64,000 nt of DNA from contig NZ_LT635838.1 of assembly GCF_900128475.1 (NCBI RefSeq), positions 374,536 through 438,535 on the forward strand. The letters run 5' to 3'. Shown piece after piece: positions 9,001 to 17,417 of the stretch. The position numbers and the translations under genes are program-made. Each line of letters opens with the position of its first letter. Position 1 is the stretch's first letter. The notes below the pieces were generated by a model. That model was not told the DNA's origin and made no database searches. It was given only the letters and a program-made list of their open reading frames with translations. The DNA comes from Mediterranea massiliensis. GTDB lineage: Bacteria; Bacteroidota; Bacteroidia; Bacteroidales; Bacteroidaceae.

Positions 9001-9656
9001 GTGGCGACGGTGCTTCTTACGATATCGGTTACGGTGGCCTCGACCATGTAATCGCCAGCGGCAAGGATGTCAACATCCTCGTGCTCGATACGGAGGTTTA
9101 CTCCAACACCGGCGGTCAGTCTTCCAAGGCTACTCCGATGGGTGCTATCGCCAAGTTTGCCGCAGCCGGCAAGCGCGTACGTAAGAAAGACCTCGGTTTG
9201 ATGGCCACTACTTACGGTTACGTTTACGTGGCTCAAATCGCCATGGGCGCTGACCAGGCTCAGACATTGAAGGCCCTGCGCGAAGCTGAAGCTTATCCCG
9301 GTCCGTCACTCATCATCGCTTACGCTCCGTGTATCAACCACGGTCTGAAGGCTGGTATGGGTAAGAGCCAAGCTGAGGAAGAAAAAGCCGTTAAGTGTGG
9401 TTACTGGCACTTGTGGCGTTACAACCCGGCTTTGGAAGCTGAAGGCAAGAACCCGTTCACGTTGGACAGCAAGGAACCCGAATGGGAAGGCTTCAAGGAC
9501 TTCCTGAAGGGTGAGGTTCGTTATGCATCGGTAATGAAGCAATATCCTGCTGAAGCCGAACAGCTCTTCCAGGCTGCCGAGGACAATGCTAAGTGGCGTT
9601 ACAACAGCTACAAGCGTCTGGCCCGCGAAAACTGGGGAGCCGAGGTTGCTGAATAA
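6099..9656 (+). CDS. nifJ: Pyruvate:ferredoxin (flavodoxin) oxidoreductase
   Basis: An 1185-residue single-chain PFOR, the usual length of the homodimeric enzyme. It decarboxylates pyruvate to acetyl-CoA and CO2 and passes electrons to ferredoxin or flavodoxin. The order of domains is standard: N-terminal pyrimidine-binding domain with YPITPSSTMAEHVDEW; a gamma domain; a two-cluster ferredoxin insert (CIQCNKCAYVCPHA, then CLGCGNCVDVCPGNP); the extra-cluster cysteines CSGCGETPY; and the thiamine diphosphate motif GDGASYDIGYGGLDHV. Codon use is that of a highly expressed gene. A strong terminator follows 24 bases after the stop. This is a central enzyme of anaerobic energy metabolism in these bacteria. 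Confidence 0.97.
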   Translation: MTKQKKFITCDGNEAAAHISYMFSEVAAIYPITPSSTMAEHVDEWAAAGRKNIFGETVLVQEMQSEAGAAGAVHGSLQAGALTTTYTASQGLLLMIPNMYKIAGENLPCVFHVSARTLASHALCIFGDHQDVMSCRQTGFAMLAEGSVQEVMDLAGVAHLATLKARVPFINFFDGFRTSHEIQKIEKLDNEDLAPLIDQEALAEFRSRAMNPMTPVARGMAENPDHFFQHRESCNRFYDAVPEIVEDYMKKISEITGRNYGLFDYYGDPEAERVIIAMGSVTEAIREVIDYLRAKGEKVGLVAVHLYRPFSAKHFLAAVPKTAKRIAVLDRTKEPGANGEPLYMDVKDCFYGQENAPLIVGGRYGLGSKDTTPAQIFAVYDNLSLPTPKNHFTIGIVDDVTFTSLPQEPEIAVGGEGMFEAKFYGLGADGTVGANKNSVKIIGDNTDKHCQAYFSYDSKKSGGFTCSHLRFGDTPIRSTYLVNTPNFVACHVQAYLHMYDVTRGLRKNGSFLLNTIWEGEELAKNLPNKVKKYFAQNNITVYYINATQIAQEIGLGNRTNTILQSAFFRITGVIPVDLAVEQMKKFIVKSYGKKGEDVVNKNYAAVDRGGEYKQLTVDPAWANLPDDEKVANNDPAFINEVVRPINAQDGDLLPVSAFKGIEDGTWEQGTAKYEKRGVAAFVPTWNAENCIQCNKCAYVCPHAAIRPFILDAEEQKGANFTQLKAVGKVFDGMTFRMQVDVLDCLGCGNCVDVCPGNPKKGGKALSMVHLESQMGEAANWTYCVENVKSKQHLVDIKANVKNSQFATPLFEFSGACSGCGETPYVKLISQLFGDREMVANATGCSSIYSGSVPSTPYTKNEKGHGPAWANSLFEDFCEFGLGMELANEKMRERIAKLMKEGIESESTPAEYKAIFQEWLDNSLDADKTKDIYERIVPMLEAAKDKCPICNGIYGLKQYIVKRSQWIIGGDGASYDIGYGGLDHVIASGKDVNILVLDTEVYSNTGGQSSKATPMGAIAKFAAAGKRVRKKDLGLMATTYGYVYVAQIAMGADQAQTLKALREAEAYPGPSLIIAYAPCINHGLKAGMGKSQAEEEKAVKCGYWHLWRYNPALEAEGKNPFTLDSKEPEWEGFKDFLKGEVRYASVMKQYPAEAEQLFQAAEDNAKWRYNSYKRLARENWGAEVAE

Positions 9657-9680
9657 GCAAGAAATTCCCGTTCTATAAGA

Positions 9681-9721
9681 AAGCCCCTGTCAGGAGACAC
9701 ACTCCTGAACAGGGGCTTTTT
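9681..9721 (+). terminator. Intrinsic terminator of the PFOR gene
   Basis: AAGCCCCTGT-CAGGAG pairs with CTCCTG-A-ACAGGGGCTT, with one bulged A, followed by a T run. It sits 24 bases past the stop codon. Confidence 0.85.
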
Positions 9722-9808
9722 CATATCATAACGAATGAAAAAGAGGGCTGCGTGAAGCACAAGTAAAAATTTTCTTAGTACCTTTACCTGCAAATAAAGG
9801 AGTACAAC

Positions 9809-12778
9809 ATGAACAAGAAAGTCAAAAAAACACTGAAGATAACCGGCATCAGCCTCGGCTGCCTCATCATCCTCCTGGCAGCTGCCATTGCACTGGCCAT
9901 ACACTTTGTGTTTACGCCCGAAAAGCTGACGCCCGTCGTGGTACAAACCGCCAACCGCAGCCTCAATGCCCGCGTGGAGCTGGGCAGCGTAGACTTGACA
10001 TTCTTCTCCACCTTCCCCCGCTTCGGGCTGAGAGTGAAGGACGGTACCCTGGTTTCGAAAGCCCTGCGCGACACCCTGTGGCAACGCCGCGACACGTTGG
10101 TATCCTTCAAAAAGGCTGTATTGGTAGTCAACCCTATCGACTATCTGACCCAAAAGAAAATAACCGTCTACCGACTGACGGTGGACAGCGCACGTGTCTA
10201 CGCCCACATCGACAAGGAGGGCCGTGCCAACTGGGACATCCTGCCCAACACTACAACGACTACCCCGGCCGATACGGCCACCACTGACACCACCCGTCTG
10301 GCTCCCGGCGGAATAGACATCCGGCGTGTGGCCCTCCGCCATGCCATCGTCACCTTCGACGACCGCCAGGCACGTGTCTTCGCCAACCTATGGGATGCCA
10401 ACCTCGGCCTGCAAGCCCGCCTGCAACGGGGACACTCCCTGCTGAAAGTGGATTTCAGCAACCGCAACATCCTCTTCTGGCAAGATGGCGAACTGCTCGT
10501 GAACCGTGTATCCACCCGCCTGCAGACCGACCTGGAACTGGACCGCCGCAAACGAACCCTGACCCTGAACAACGCCCTGCTGGACGTCAACGGACTGGAA
10601 CTTGACCTGAAAGGCACCCTGCGACGCGACACCGTAGAGCGCGCGGCCGACATCGACCTACAATACAGCCTGCACGCTCCCTCACTGGAGACGGTCATCG
10701 GCCTCATCCCCAAGAGCATCCTCAAGAAAGAAAGCCTCGACGCCCAGGGCGAGGTCACCGTCAACGGTACGCTGAAAGGCCTTTACGGCAAACGACGCAT
10801 GCCCCTGGCCACGCTGACGGTGAACATCAACCAGGCCTCGGCCCACTACAAGGGAATGCCTTACGGCATCGATGAAATAACCGCCGATTTCTTCGGGCAG
10901 GTCGACCTGATGAAAAAACAGCCCTCCTACGCCGACCTGAAAATCTTGCACTTCAAGGGCGCCCATACCGACATCCTGGCCGACGCCCGCGTGGACGACC
11001 TGCTGGGCGACCCCGACATCAGCTTCCACACCCGTTCCACCGTCGACCTGACCACACTGGCACAAGCCTTCCCCTTGCAAAAAGGCATCAGCATACAGGG
11101 CAAAATGGATGCCGACGTCCGCTTGCGCTGCCGCCTGTCATCGTTGAAGAACAAAGATTTGGGACGCATCAAGATAGGCGGAAAACTCTCGACCGACGGG
11201 CTGATGCTGAAAAACAGCCTCCGCAACTTCGAATTTACCAGCAACACCTCGCTGGCCTTTATCGGCAATGACAGACTGGGCGCCCGCATCCAGATAAAGG
11301 ACATGAACCTGCGCGCCCCCGGACTGGAGTCGGCCCTCCAAAGCTTCAATGCCACCATCAAGAGTACCAATCCGCAGGACACTACCCGCATCGCCAACGT
11401 GGAGTGCAAGCTGGAGATGAACCGGCTGAAAGCACGGCTGGCCGACTCGCTGGGCATCTTCTGCGGACGGTCGACCGGCACGATCAAGCTGGAGCCGGGT
11501 GACCGCAATCCGGCCCGTCCCAAGGTGGGCCTAGCACTGAAAGCCGACACCCTGTTCTGCCGCATGGGCGACACCAAGCTGGGAATGGATAAGGCCGGCA
11601 TCGCCGTGACGGCCGAACAGATGCGCGACTCCTTCTGGATCCCCAAAGGCATCGTAGGCTTTAACCGCATGAGAGTGTCCACGCCAATGTGTGCCCTGCC
11701 CATCCGCCTGCAGAAAACGTCGCTCACCGTGGGCAACCGCACCATTAGCCTGCGCAACGCCACGATGCGCATCGGACGTTCAGACCTGACGGCCACGGGA
11801 GCCGTCTACGACCTCTACGGCGCCATGCACCGTCACAAGCCCCTTCGGGCCAAGCTGGAGCTGACGTCGAACAACCTGAACTGCAACCAACTGATCCGCT
11901 CGCTCTCGTTCCCCACCGACACCTTGCAGGCCGAGGCAGACACGACCTCCACCAACCTGCAGCTGTTCGTCGTCCCCAAGAACGTGGACTTCGAACTGAC
12001 CACCCGCCTGCGCCGCGTGTGCTACGGCAAGATGCTGTTCGAGGACGTACGCGGCGACATAGACGTGCGCAACCAGGCCGTGCACCTCAAGGAGCTGTCC
12101 ATGCGCGGGATGGATGCCGAGATGCGCACCACCCTCATCTACCAGGCCAGCCAGCGCAGCCGCGGATATGCCGGCTTCGACTTCCGCCTGCACAACATCA
12201 ACATCGCCAAGCTGGTAGACTTTGCCCCCTCGCTGGACAGCATCGTGCCCATGCTCCGCTCCTTCCAGGGGAGGGTAGACTTCAACGTGACGGCAGAAAC
12301 GCGCCTCGACTCCTGCCTCAACATCAAGATCCCGTCGCTGCGTTCGGCCATCCACATCAAGGGCGACAGCCTCGTGCTGATGGACGGAGAAACCTTTGCG
12401 GAAATCTCCAAGAAATTCTTCTTCAAGAACAAGGAAAAGAACATGATAGACAGCATCTCGGTGAATATCAGCGTGAAGGACGGCAATGTCACCGTTTATC
12501 CTTTCGTCATCGAGATGGACCGCTACCGCGCGGCCGTGGGAGGCACGCAGGACCTCGACATGAATTTCGACTACCACATCTCCATCCTGAAGTCGCCCAT
12601 CCCCTTCAAACTGGGACTGAACATACGGGGCAATCTGGACAAGATGAAGTTCGGCATGGGCAAAGCGAAGTACAAGGACGCCGTCACGCCGGTCGAGATA
12701 CGCAAGGTAGACAGCACCATCGTCAACATGGGCGAGCAGATAGTCAAGGACTTCCGACGGGTAATGCAGCGGAAGTAA
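9809..12778 (+). CDS. AsmA-family envelope protein
   Basis: A 989-residue protein with a basic N-terminus (MNKKVKKTLK), one transmembrane helix at about 11-32 and a very long periplasmic part. The sequence after the helix (FTPEKLTPVVVQTANRSLNARVELGSVDLTFFSTFPRFGLRV) is the typical AsmA N-terminal pattern. The long remainder alternates strand-like segments, as in AsmA/TamB repeating-beta-groove proteins that move lipids between membranes. The C-terminus (FDYHISILKSPIPFKLGLNI, then GNLDKMKFGMGKAKYK) fits the AsmA_2 domain. The start has an AAAGGAG site nine bases upstream. It appears to be a single-gene unit, with a hairpin shortly after the stop. Confidence 0.85.
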   Translation: MNKKVKKTLKITGISLGCLIILLAAAIALAIHFVFTPEKLTPVVVQTANRSLNARVELGSVDLTFFSTFPRFGLRVKDGTLVSKALRDTLWQRRDTLVSFKKAVLVVNPIDYLTQKKITVYRLTVDSARVYAHIDKEGRANWDILPNTTTTTPADTATTDTTRLAPGGIDIRRVALRHAIVTFDDRQARVFANLWDANLGLQARLQRGHSLLKVDFSNRNILFWQDGELLVNRVSTRLQTDLELDRRKRTLTLNNALLDVNGLELDLKGTLRRDTVERAADIDLQYSLHAPSLETVIGLIPKSILKKESLDAQGEVTVNGTLKGLYGKRRMPLATLTVNINQASAHYKGMPYGIDEITADFFGQVDLMKKQPSYADLKILHFKGAHTDILADARVDDLLGDPDISFHTRSTVDLTTLAQAFPLQKGISIQGKMDADVRLRCRLSSLKNKDLGRIKIGGKLSTDGLMLKNSLRNFEFTSNTSLAFIGNDRLGARIQIKDMNLRAPGLESALQSFNATIKSTNPQDTTRIANVECKLEMNRLKARLADSLGIFCGRSTGTIKLEPGDRNPARPKVGLALKADTLFCRMGDTKLGMDKAGIAVTAEQMRDSFWIPKGIVGFNRMRVSTPMCALPIRLQKTSLTVGNRTISLRNATMRIGRSDLTATGAVYDLYGAMHRHKPLRAKLELTSNNLNCNQLIRSLSFPTDTLQAEADTTSTNLQLFVVPKNVDFELTTRLRRVCYGKMLFEDVRGDIDVRNQAVHLKELSMRGMDAEMRTTLIYQASQRSRGYAGFDFRLHNINIAKLVDFAPSLDSIVPMLRSFQGRVDFNVTAETRLDSCLNIKIPSLRSAIHIKGDSLVLMDGETFAEISKKFFFKNKEKNMIDSISVNISVKDGNVTVYPFVIEMDRYRAAVGGTQDLDMNFDYHISILKSPIPFKLGLNIRGNLDKMKFGMGKAKYKDAVTPVEIRKVDSTIVNMGEQIVKDFRRVMQRK

Positions 12779-12783
12779 CCCTC

Positions 12784-12845
12784 AGCGGGGCAGGAAGAAC
12801 GCCGTTTGCACACGGACAGAATGACACCGTTCTCCCTGCCCCGCT
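12784..12845 (+). terminator. Hairpin downstream of the AsmA gene
   Basis: AGCGGGGCAGGAAGAACG (12784-12801) pairs with CGTTCTCCCTGCCCCGCT (12828-12845), 17 of 18 positions by hand count. There is no strong T run after it, so it may act as an mRNA 3' stabiliser or an inefficient terminator. Confidence 0.55.
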
Positions 12846-13296
12846 TACAAAACATACTGAAATCAGCAGTTTCCGCTTACACGCCCTCCCACCAGAAAGC
12901 GGCAAGCAGCGCCGCTCCAGCGTCCCAACATCCTATCTTGCGGAAGAAAACATTGCTTTTTCTGCCCTAAAACATTGCTTTCCTGCATCCAGAAGCAGGC
13001 ATGCAACAGGCAAAATGTGGGCATCTTCCCGCCAAAAACAAGGCATTCTGTCGTCAGAAAGTGCAATTCCTGCCGCTCCACCTCCGTTATTTATCAGAAA
13101 AGACGTCTGATGAACCAGTTTTTCCCTTCTTTTTCTTCTATTTCAACTGTCAAGATTTCGCTATCACACTATCCATGAGCGGATTGCAGAAAATCACTCC
13201 GTTCTTTCCGCCCACACCCGCCTTCGGCCCGAAACAAGCGATTCTCAGGCGACAGAAAAGACAAAGTGTCAAAATGACAAATGAGCCCTGCCGCGT
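12846..13296. other. Gene-free region between the AsmA and patatin genes
   Basis: I see no convincing coding sequence here. The region contains the tandem repeat at 12947-12990, a small hairpin CCTGC-atccagaa-GCAGG at 12982-12999, and pyrimidine-rich sequence around 13110-13145. The rest shows no clear structure. Confidence 0.5.
12947..12990. repeat. Two tandem 22-bp units with core CATTGCTTT
   Basis: Units AAAACATTGCTTTTTCTGCC+CT and AAAACATTGCTTTCCTGCAT+CC are adjacent and equal in length. The core CATTGCTTT recurs in both orientations in another intergenic region at 48391-48440. Confidence 0.6.
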
Positions 13297-14145
13297 TCAG
13301 AGGCACTCCAGCTCCATGCCACAACGGTAACCTTCGTCGTAAAGCGCCGTCAGCTTGTGCACATCGCGCTCGATGCGGTCCACCTGCACGGGCTGTTGGG
13401 GACGGATGACGACCGCCTGCCCCTCCGCCTCGAGCCGCTCCACCAGGTCCAGCTGCCCGTTATAAACCACGCTGCGACGGTTGATGGCCTGCTGCAGGAG
13501 GGGGTACTTCCTGTAGACAAAGGCAGGGACGCGCGTTCCCTGGATTTTCTTGCGATAGCCCAGGTTGCGGGTCAGCACCACGACAGCCTTCGTACAGCCG
13601 TCGGCCAGCGCATGCGCCAGCGGAATGCTGTCCACAATGCCGCCGTCCAGCATCGGTACGCCGTCCACTCGCGCGATGGGGCACACGAAAGGCAAGCTGC
13701 TCGACGCACGCGCAATGCCCACCACCCGCTCCTTGCTGCGCTTCTCCTCCAGGTAGTTGGCCTCGCCCGTCAGGCAGTTGGTCGTCACCATGACGTAGCG
13801 GGCCGGATTGTTGAAATAGGCCTCGTAGTCGTAAGGTACCAGATGCTCGGGGAACTCATGGAAGAGCAGGTCGAAATCCATGATGTTGTGCTGCGTCCAC
13901 AGATATTTCAAGCCTATGTAGTGGTATTTTTCCAACATCTCGATGTTGCTGTAGCGGGCCCTCCCGCGCTGCCCCGACATGTAGGACAGACCGTTGCAGG
14001 CCCCGGCGCTCACCCCGATGACGTAAGGAAAGCGGATGCCGCGGTCCATAAAGCTGTCCAGCACGCCGCAGGTAAACACACCCCGCATGCCTCCGCCCTC
14101 GAGCACGAGGGCCGTCCGGGCGTCAATCTGTATCTTTTTCTCCAT
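13297..14145 (-). CDS. Patatin-like phospholipase
   Basis: A 282-residue patatin-family serine lipase. Visible motifs are the oxyanion loop LEGGGMRGVFTCGVLD, the nucleophile elbow GVSAGACNG (Ser) and the catalytic Asp in VPMLDGGIVDSIPL. The Ser-Asp dyad cleaves acyl esters of phospholipids. The protein resembles the YjjU-type bacterial patatins and has no signal peptide, so it is probably cytoplasmic. I chose the start at 14145 because GAGGTGG lies five bases upstream, rather than the upstream in-frame ATG at 14169. A TATCTTTG -7 element is about 21 bases upstream. The substrate is unknown. Confidence 0.88.
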   Translation of the reverse strand: MEKKIQIDARTALVLEGGGMRGVFTCGVLDSFMDRGIRFPYVIGVSAGACNGLSYMSGQRGRARYSNIEMLEKYHYIGLKYLWTQHNIMDFDLLFHEFPEHLVPYDYEAYFNNPARYVMVTTNCLTGEANYLEEKRSKERVVGIARASSSLPFVCPIARVDGVPMLDGGIVDSIPLAHALADGCTKAVVVLTRNLGYRKKIQGTRVPAFVYRKYPLLQQAINRRSVVYNGQLDLVERLEAEGQAVVIRPQQPVQVDRIERDVHKLTALYDEGYRCGMELECL

Positions 14146-14166
14146 ATTCCACCTCGATTTGAAGCC

Positions 14167-14174
14167 CAAAGATA
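14167..14174 (-). promoter_or_regulatory. -7 element for the patatin gene
   Basis: The minus strand reads TATCTTTG, matching TAnnTTTG. The transcript would begin a few bases before the GAGGTGG ribosome site. Confidence 0.5.
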
Positions 14175-14239
14175 GCTTTTCTTCTCCATATTCCCACTAT
14201 CTTTTCAGGGAGACAGGATGCGTTTCAGAAGAAAAACAT

Positions 14240-14247
14240 TATCTTTG
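14240..14247 (+). promoter_or_regulatory. -7 element for the C1 peptidase
   Basis: TATCTTTG, 35 bases before the start at 14282. A weak -33 (GTTTC, about 14221-14225) lies upstream. It is divergent from the patatin promoter. Confidence 0.5.
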
Positions 14248-14281
14248 CCGCCAGCAATAGAATATTCTTAATAATTTAATC

Positions 14282-15475
14282 ATGATGAAAAAAACCATCC
14301 TCATCGCCGCATTGGCCCTGCTGGCCCTCGACATGTCGGCCAAGAAGAAGACCGAACCCAAGGAAGAGGGTTTCGTGTTCACAACCGTTAAGGAGAACCC
14401 CATCACCAGTATCAAGAACCAGAACCGCTCGAGCACGTGCTGGAGCTTCTCCAGCCTCGGCTTCCTCGAGAGTGAACTGCTGCGTCTGGGCAAAGGCACT
14501 TACGACCTGTCCGAGATGTTCGTCGTACACCACACGATGGTAGACCGCGCCGTCAACTACGTGCGCTACCACGGCGACGCTTCCTTCTCACCGGGCGGAA
14601 GCTTCTACGACATCATGTACTGCATGAAGAACTACGGCCTCGTACCGCAGGAAGCCATGCCGGGCATCATGTACGGCGACACCCTGCCCGTACACAACGA
14701 ACTGGACGCCGTAGCCGGCGCCTACGTGAAAGCCATCGGCAAGAGCAACTTCAGCAAGCTAACCCCCGTATGGAAGAACGGCGTCAGTGCCATCTATGAC
14801 ACCTATTTGGGCAAATGCCCCGAAACCTTCACCTACCAGGGCAAGGAATATACGCCGAAGAGCTTCGCCGAAAGCCTGGGCATCAACCCCGACGACTATG
14901 TTTCGCTGACTTCGTACACACACCATCCGTTCTACACCCAGTTTGCTCTCGAAATCCAGGACAACTGGCGCAACGGCCTGTCCTACAACCTGCCCATCGA
15001 CGAACTGATGGCCGTAATGGACAACGCCATCCGCACCGGCTACACCTTCGCCTGGGGTAGCGACGTGAGCGAGCAGGGCTTCACCCGCGACGGTATCGCC
15101 GTGATGCCCGACGCAGCCCGCGGTGCCGAACTGACGGGCAGCGACATGGCCCGCTGGACAGGTCTGACCGCTACGGACAAGCGCAAGGAGCTGACTTCAC
15201 GCCCCCTGCCCGAAGTGGAAGTGACGCAGGAAATGCGCCAGACGGCCTTCGACAACTGGGAGACGACCGACGACCACGGCATGGTGATCTACGGCATCGC
15301 CAAAGACCAGAACGGCAAGGAATACTTCATGGTGAAGAACTCCTGGGGCCTGAGCGGCAAGTACAAAGGCATCTGGTATGCATCGAAAGCTTTCGTTGCC
15401 TACAAGACGATGAACATCCTGGTACACAAGGATGCCGTGCCTGCTGAAATCAAGGCCAAGCTGGGCATCAAATAA
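14282..15475 (+). CDS. Exported C1-family cysteine peptidase (aminopeptidase C / bleomycin-hydrolase type)
   Basis: A 397-residue papain-clan peptidase. Residues 1-20 form a signal peptide (MMKKTILIAALALLALDMSA). The active site is complete: oxyanion Gln and nucleophile Cys in IKNQNRSSTCWSFSSLGF (about 43-60), His in TDDHGMVIYGIA and Asn in YFMVKNSWGLSGKYKG. The layout matches bleomycin-hydrolase/PepC-like enzymes, which trim peptides from their ends, but the signal peptide points to periplasmic action. The start could be either of two adjacent Met codons. It is followed by a good terminator and forms its own unit. Confidence 0.88.
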   Translation: MMKKTILIAALALLALDMSAKKKTEPKEEGFVFTTVKENPITSIKNQNRSSTCWSFSSLGFLESELLRLGKGTYDLSEMFVVHHTMVDRAVNYVRYHGDASFSPGGSFYDIMYCMKNYGLVPQEAMPGIMYGDTLPVHNELDAVAGAYVKAIGKSNFSKLTPVWKNGVSAIYDTYLGKCPETFTYQGKEYTPKSFAESLGINPDDYVSLTSYTHHPFYTQFALEIQDNWRNGLSYNLPIDELMAVMDNAIRTGYTFAWGSDVSEQGFTRDGIAVMPDAARGAELTGSDMARWTGLTATDKRKELTSRPLPEVEVTQEMRQTAFDNWETTDDHGMVIYGIAKDQNGKEYFMVKNSWGLSGKYKGIWYASKAFVAYKTMNILVHKDAVPAEIKAKLGIK

Positions 15476-15503
15476 AAAAGAGAAAACATAAGGATACCGG
15501 TTG

Positions 15504-15550
15504 AAAGCCGGCTGCCACCATGCATAAAGTGGCAGCTGGCTTTCTTGTTT
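15504..15550 (+). terminator. Intrinsic terminator of the C1 peptidase gene
   Basis: AAAGCCGGCTGCCAC pairs with GTGGCAGCTGGCTTT around a ten-base loop, followed by CTTGTTT. Confidence 0.75.
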
Positions 15551-15691
15551 CGGAACATTTGTATTAATAATCTATAAATGATCAGGGCATTAAGCATTAT
15601 TAATCAAGCAAGAAGCAATAAAAGGGCACGAATTTTGTTATATTTACAGATGACAGACAATACCGCCTGTCGGAAACTAAATATTCGAACA

Positions 15692-16243
15692 ATGAAAAAA
15701 ATTGCATTCATGATGACGATGTTCCTGCTCATGCTGGCAGGAAGCGCCGCAGCACAAGAACAAGAACTGACCAAAGCAGAAAGAAAAGCCTTGCAGGAAC
15801 GTATCGACAGCCTGCAATATGCCGAAGCCGTACAAGCCCTCAACGACCGGGCCTTCACGCTGGAAGCCGACCAGGTACTCTTCAAATACGGGCAAATGGC
15901 CTACGTAAACTCCAACACCAACTTCGTATCGGTGAAAGACAACCACGCAGTCGTACAGGTAGCCTTCAACATTCCCATTAGTGGCCCCAACGGTCTGGGA
16001 GGTGTCACGGTAGAAGGTACGTTTACAGGATATGACCTGAAGAAGGACAAGAAAGGTAACCTCTCTCTTTCCATGAACGTCTTGGGCACAGGTATCTCGG
16101 CCCGCGTGGACATCACACTTTACGAAGGCGGAAACAACGCGACCGTCTACATCACGCCTAACTTCAACTCCAACCGCATGACGCTCAACGGTGTCATCGT
16201 GCCGCTCCAGAAGAGCAGCGTGTTCAAGGGACGCTCCATCTAA
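15692..16243 (+). CDS. DUF4251-family exported protein
   Basis: A 183-residue protein. The start at 15692 was chosen because it begins a proper signal peptide (MKKIAFMMTMFLLMLAGSAA) with an AQE cleavage region; the upstream in-frame ATGs would only add a hydrophilic tail. After a short charged helix (TKAERKALQERIDSL) the rest is beta-rich, with NNATVYITPNFNSNRMTLNG and GVIVPLQKSSVFKGRSI near the end. This is the DUF4251 pattern, a Bacteroidetes family of unknown function that is probably periplasmic. It stands alone between two terminators. Confidence 0.8.
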   Translation: MKKIAFMMTMFLLMLAGSAAAQEQELTKAERKALQERIDSLQYAEAVQALNDRAFTLEADQVLFKYGQMAYVNSNTNFVSVKDNHAVVQVAFNIPISGPNGLGGVTVEGTFTGYDLKKDKKGNLSLSMNVLGTGISARVDITLYEGGNNATVYITPNFNSNRMTLNGVIVPLQKSSVFKGRSI

Positions 16244-16289
16244 TGCCGGACAAATCCAAAACCAGTTATAAATTATTCTTTTGACCTTG

Positions 16290-16323
16290 GCCCGCAACCC
16301 CTCCGTCACAGGGGACTACGGGC
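16290..16323 (+). terminator. Probable terminator of the DUF4251 gene
   Basis: GCCCG-CAA-CCCCT pairs with AGGGG-ACTA-CGGGC, with internal mismatches, followed by TTATTTATT. Confidence 0.5.
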
Positions 16324-16349
16324 TTATTTATTGCCTGAAAGGAACGCCC

Positions 16350-16387
16350 CAGTTTGCTCATTTTCTTTCAGTTTGTGCATTTTCTGC
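16350..16387. repeat. Two perfect-length tandem 19-bp repeats upstream of etfB
   Basis: CAGTTTGCTCATTTTCTTT (16350-16368) is followed directly by CAGTTTGTGCATTTTCTGC (16369-16387); 15 of 19 positions agree. They end 9 bases before the predicted -33 box, so they are placed like a regulator binding site. Confidence 0.6.
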
Positions 16388-16396
16388 CTCGATTTC

Positions 16397-16426
16397 TTGT
16401 CAAAACCGACACTTTCCGTAAATTTG
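16397..16426 (+). promoter_or_regulatory. Predicted promoter of the ETF / acyl-CoA dehydrogenase operon
   Basis: TTG at 16397-16399 and TAAATTTG at 16419-16426 are 19 bases apart, fitting the Bacteroides -33/-7 pattern. The leader to etfB is about 90 bases long. Confidence 0.55.
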
Positions 16427-16523
16427 CACGCTGATAGCCAACCGAATATTAACGGCAACAACACGTGCCCGACCATCCGGCTGACCTTAATCAAAAAGAT
16501 TACTTATACTAATTTTTAATATC

Positions 16524-17411
16524 ATGAGTTTGAAAATCGTAGTATTGGCAAAACAAGTGCCCGACACCCGCTGTGTGGGCAAGGATGCCATGAACGCCGA
16601 CGGTACCATCAACCGTGCGGCCCTTCCGGCCATCTTCAACCCGGAAGACCTCAACGCGCTGGAACAGGCTCTCCGCCTGAAAGACGCCCATCCGGGCTCT
16701 ACCGTCACCATGCTTACCATGGGACCGGGACGCGCAGCCGAAATCATTCGTGAAGGACTTTATCGCGGAGCCGACGGCGGCTATCTGCTGACCGACCGCG
16801 CCTTTGCCGGTGCCGACACACTGGCCACCTCGTATGCCCTGGCCACGGCCATCCGCAAGATCGGCGAGTATGACATCATCATCGGCGGCCGCCAGGCCAT
16901 CGACGGTGACACGGCACAGGTAGGTCCGCAGGTGGCCGAGAAGCTGGGTCTGCCGCAAGTGACCTATGTCGAAGAAATCGAAGAAGTGAAGGACGGCCGC
17001 ATCCGCGTGAAACGCCACATCGACGGCGGCGTAGAAACCGTAGAAGGCCCGCTGCCCATCGTGCTCACCGTAAACGGCAGTGCCGCTCCCTGCCGCCCGC
17101 GCAACGCCAAACTGGTGCAGAAGTACAAACGCGCCATGGGCGGACAGGAGAAAGCAGCCCTGACCAAAGACGGTGCCCCCCTGCCCTATGCCTCACTCTA
17201 CGAGCAACGCCCCTACCTGAACATCACGGAGTGGAGCGTGGCCGACGTCAACGGCGACACCAAGCAATGCGGCCTCAGCGGCTCGCCCACGAAGGTGAAG
17301 AAGATTGAGAACATCGTCTTCCAGGCCAAGGAGAGCAAGACCCTGACAGGCAGCGATGCCGATGTAGAGAACCTGATTGTAGAACTTTTGGCTAACCACA
17401 CTATCGGATAA
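16524..17411 (+). CDS. etfB: Electron transfer flavoprotein, beta subunit
   Basis: A 295-residue ETF beta subunit (FixA family). It opens with MSLKIVVLAKQVPDTRCVGK, the usual start of the family, and carries DIIIGGRQAIDGDTAQVGPQ and GPLPIVLTVN, typical of the nucleotide-binding fold. It pairs with EtfA, encoded six bases downstream, to accept electrons from an acyl-CoA dehydrogenase; one such dehydrogenase is encoded further along the same operon. The length is that of FixA-like forms rather than the short mitochondrial type. Two tandem 19-bp repeats precede the promoter, which suggests regulation at this point. Confidence 0.95.
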   Translation: MSLKIVVLAKQVPDTRCVGKDAMNADGTINRAALPAIFNPEDLNALEQALRLKDAHPGSTVTMLTMGPGRAAEIIREGLYRGADGGYLLTDRAFAGADTLATSYALATAIRKIGEYDIIIGGRQAIDGDTAQVGPQVAEKLGLPQVTYVEEIEEVKDGRIRVKRHIDGGVETVEGPLPIVLTVNGSAAPCRPRNAKLVQKYKRAMGGQEKAALTKDGAPLPYASLYEQRPYLNITEWSVADVNGDTKQCGLSGSPTKVKKIENIVFQAKESKTLTGSDADVENLIVELLANHTIG

Positions 17412-17417
17412 AGAATT

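Noticed and set aside
7248..9236. Long minus-strand open frame across the PFOR gene
   Set aside because: It is a mirror of the strongly biased codons of a clearly real gene and has no family features.
15578..15691. Upstream extension of the DUF4251 protein
   Set aside because: The internal start begins a proper signal peptide, and the extension is basic and unstructured.
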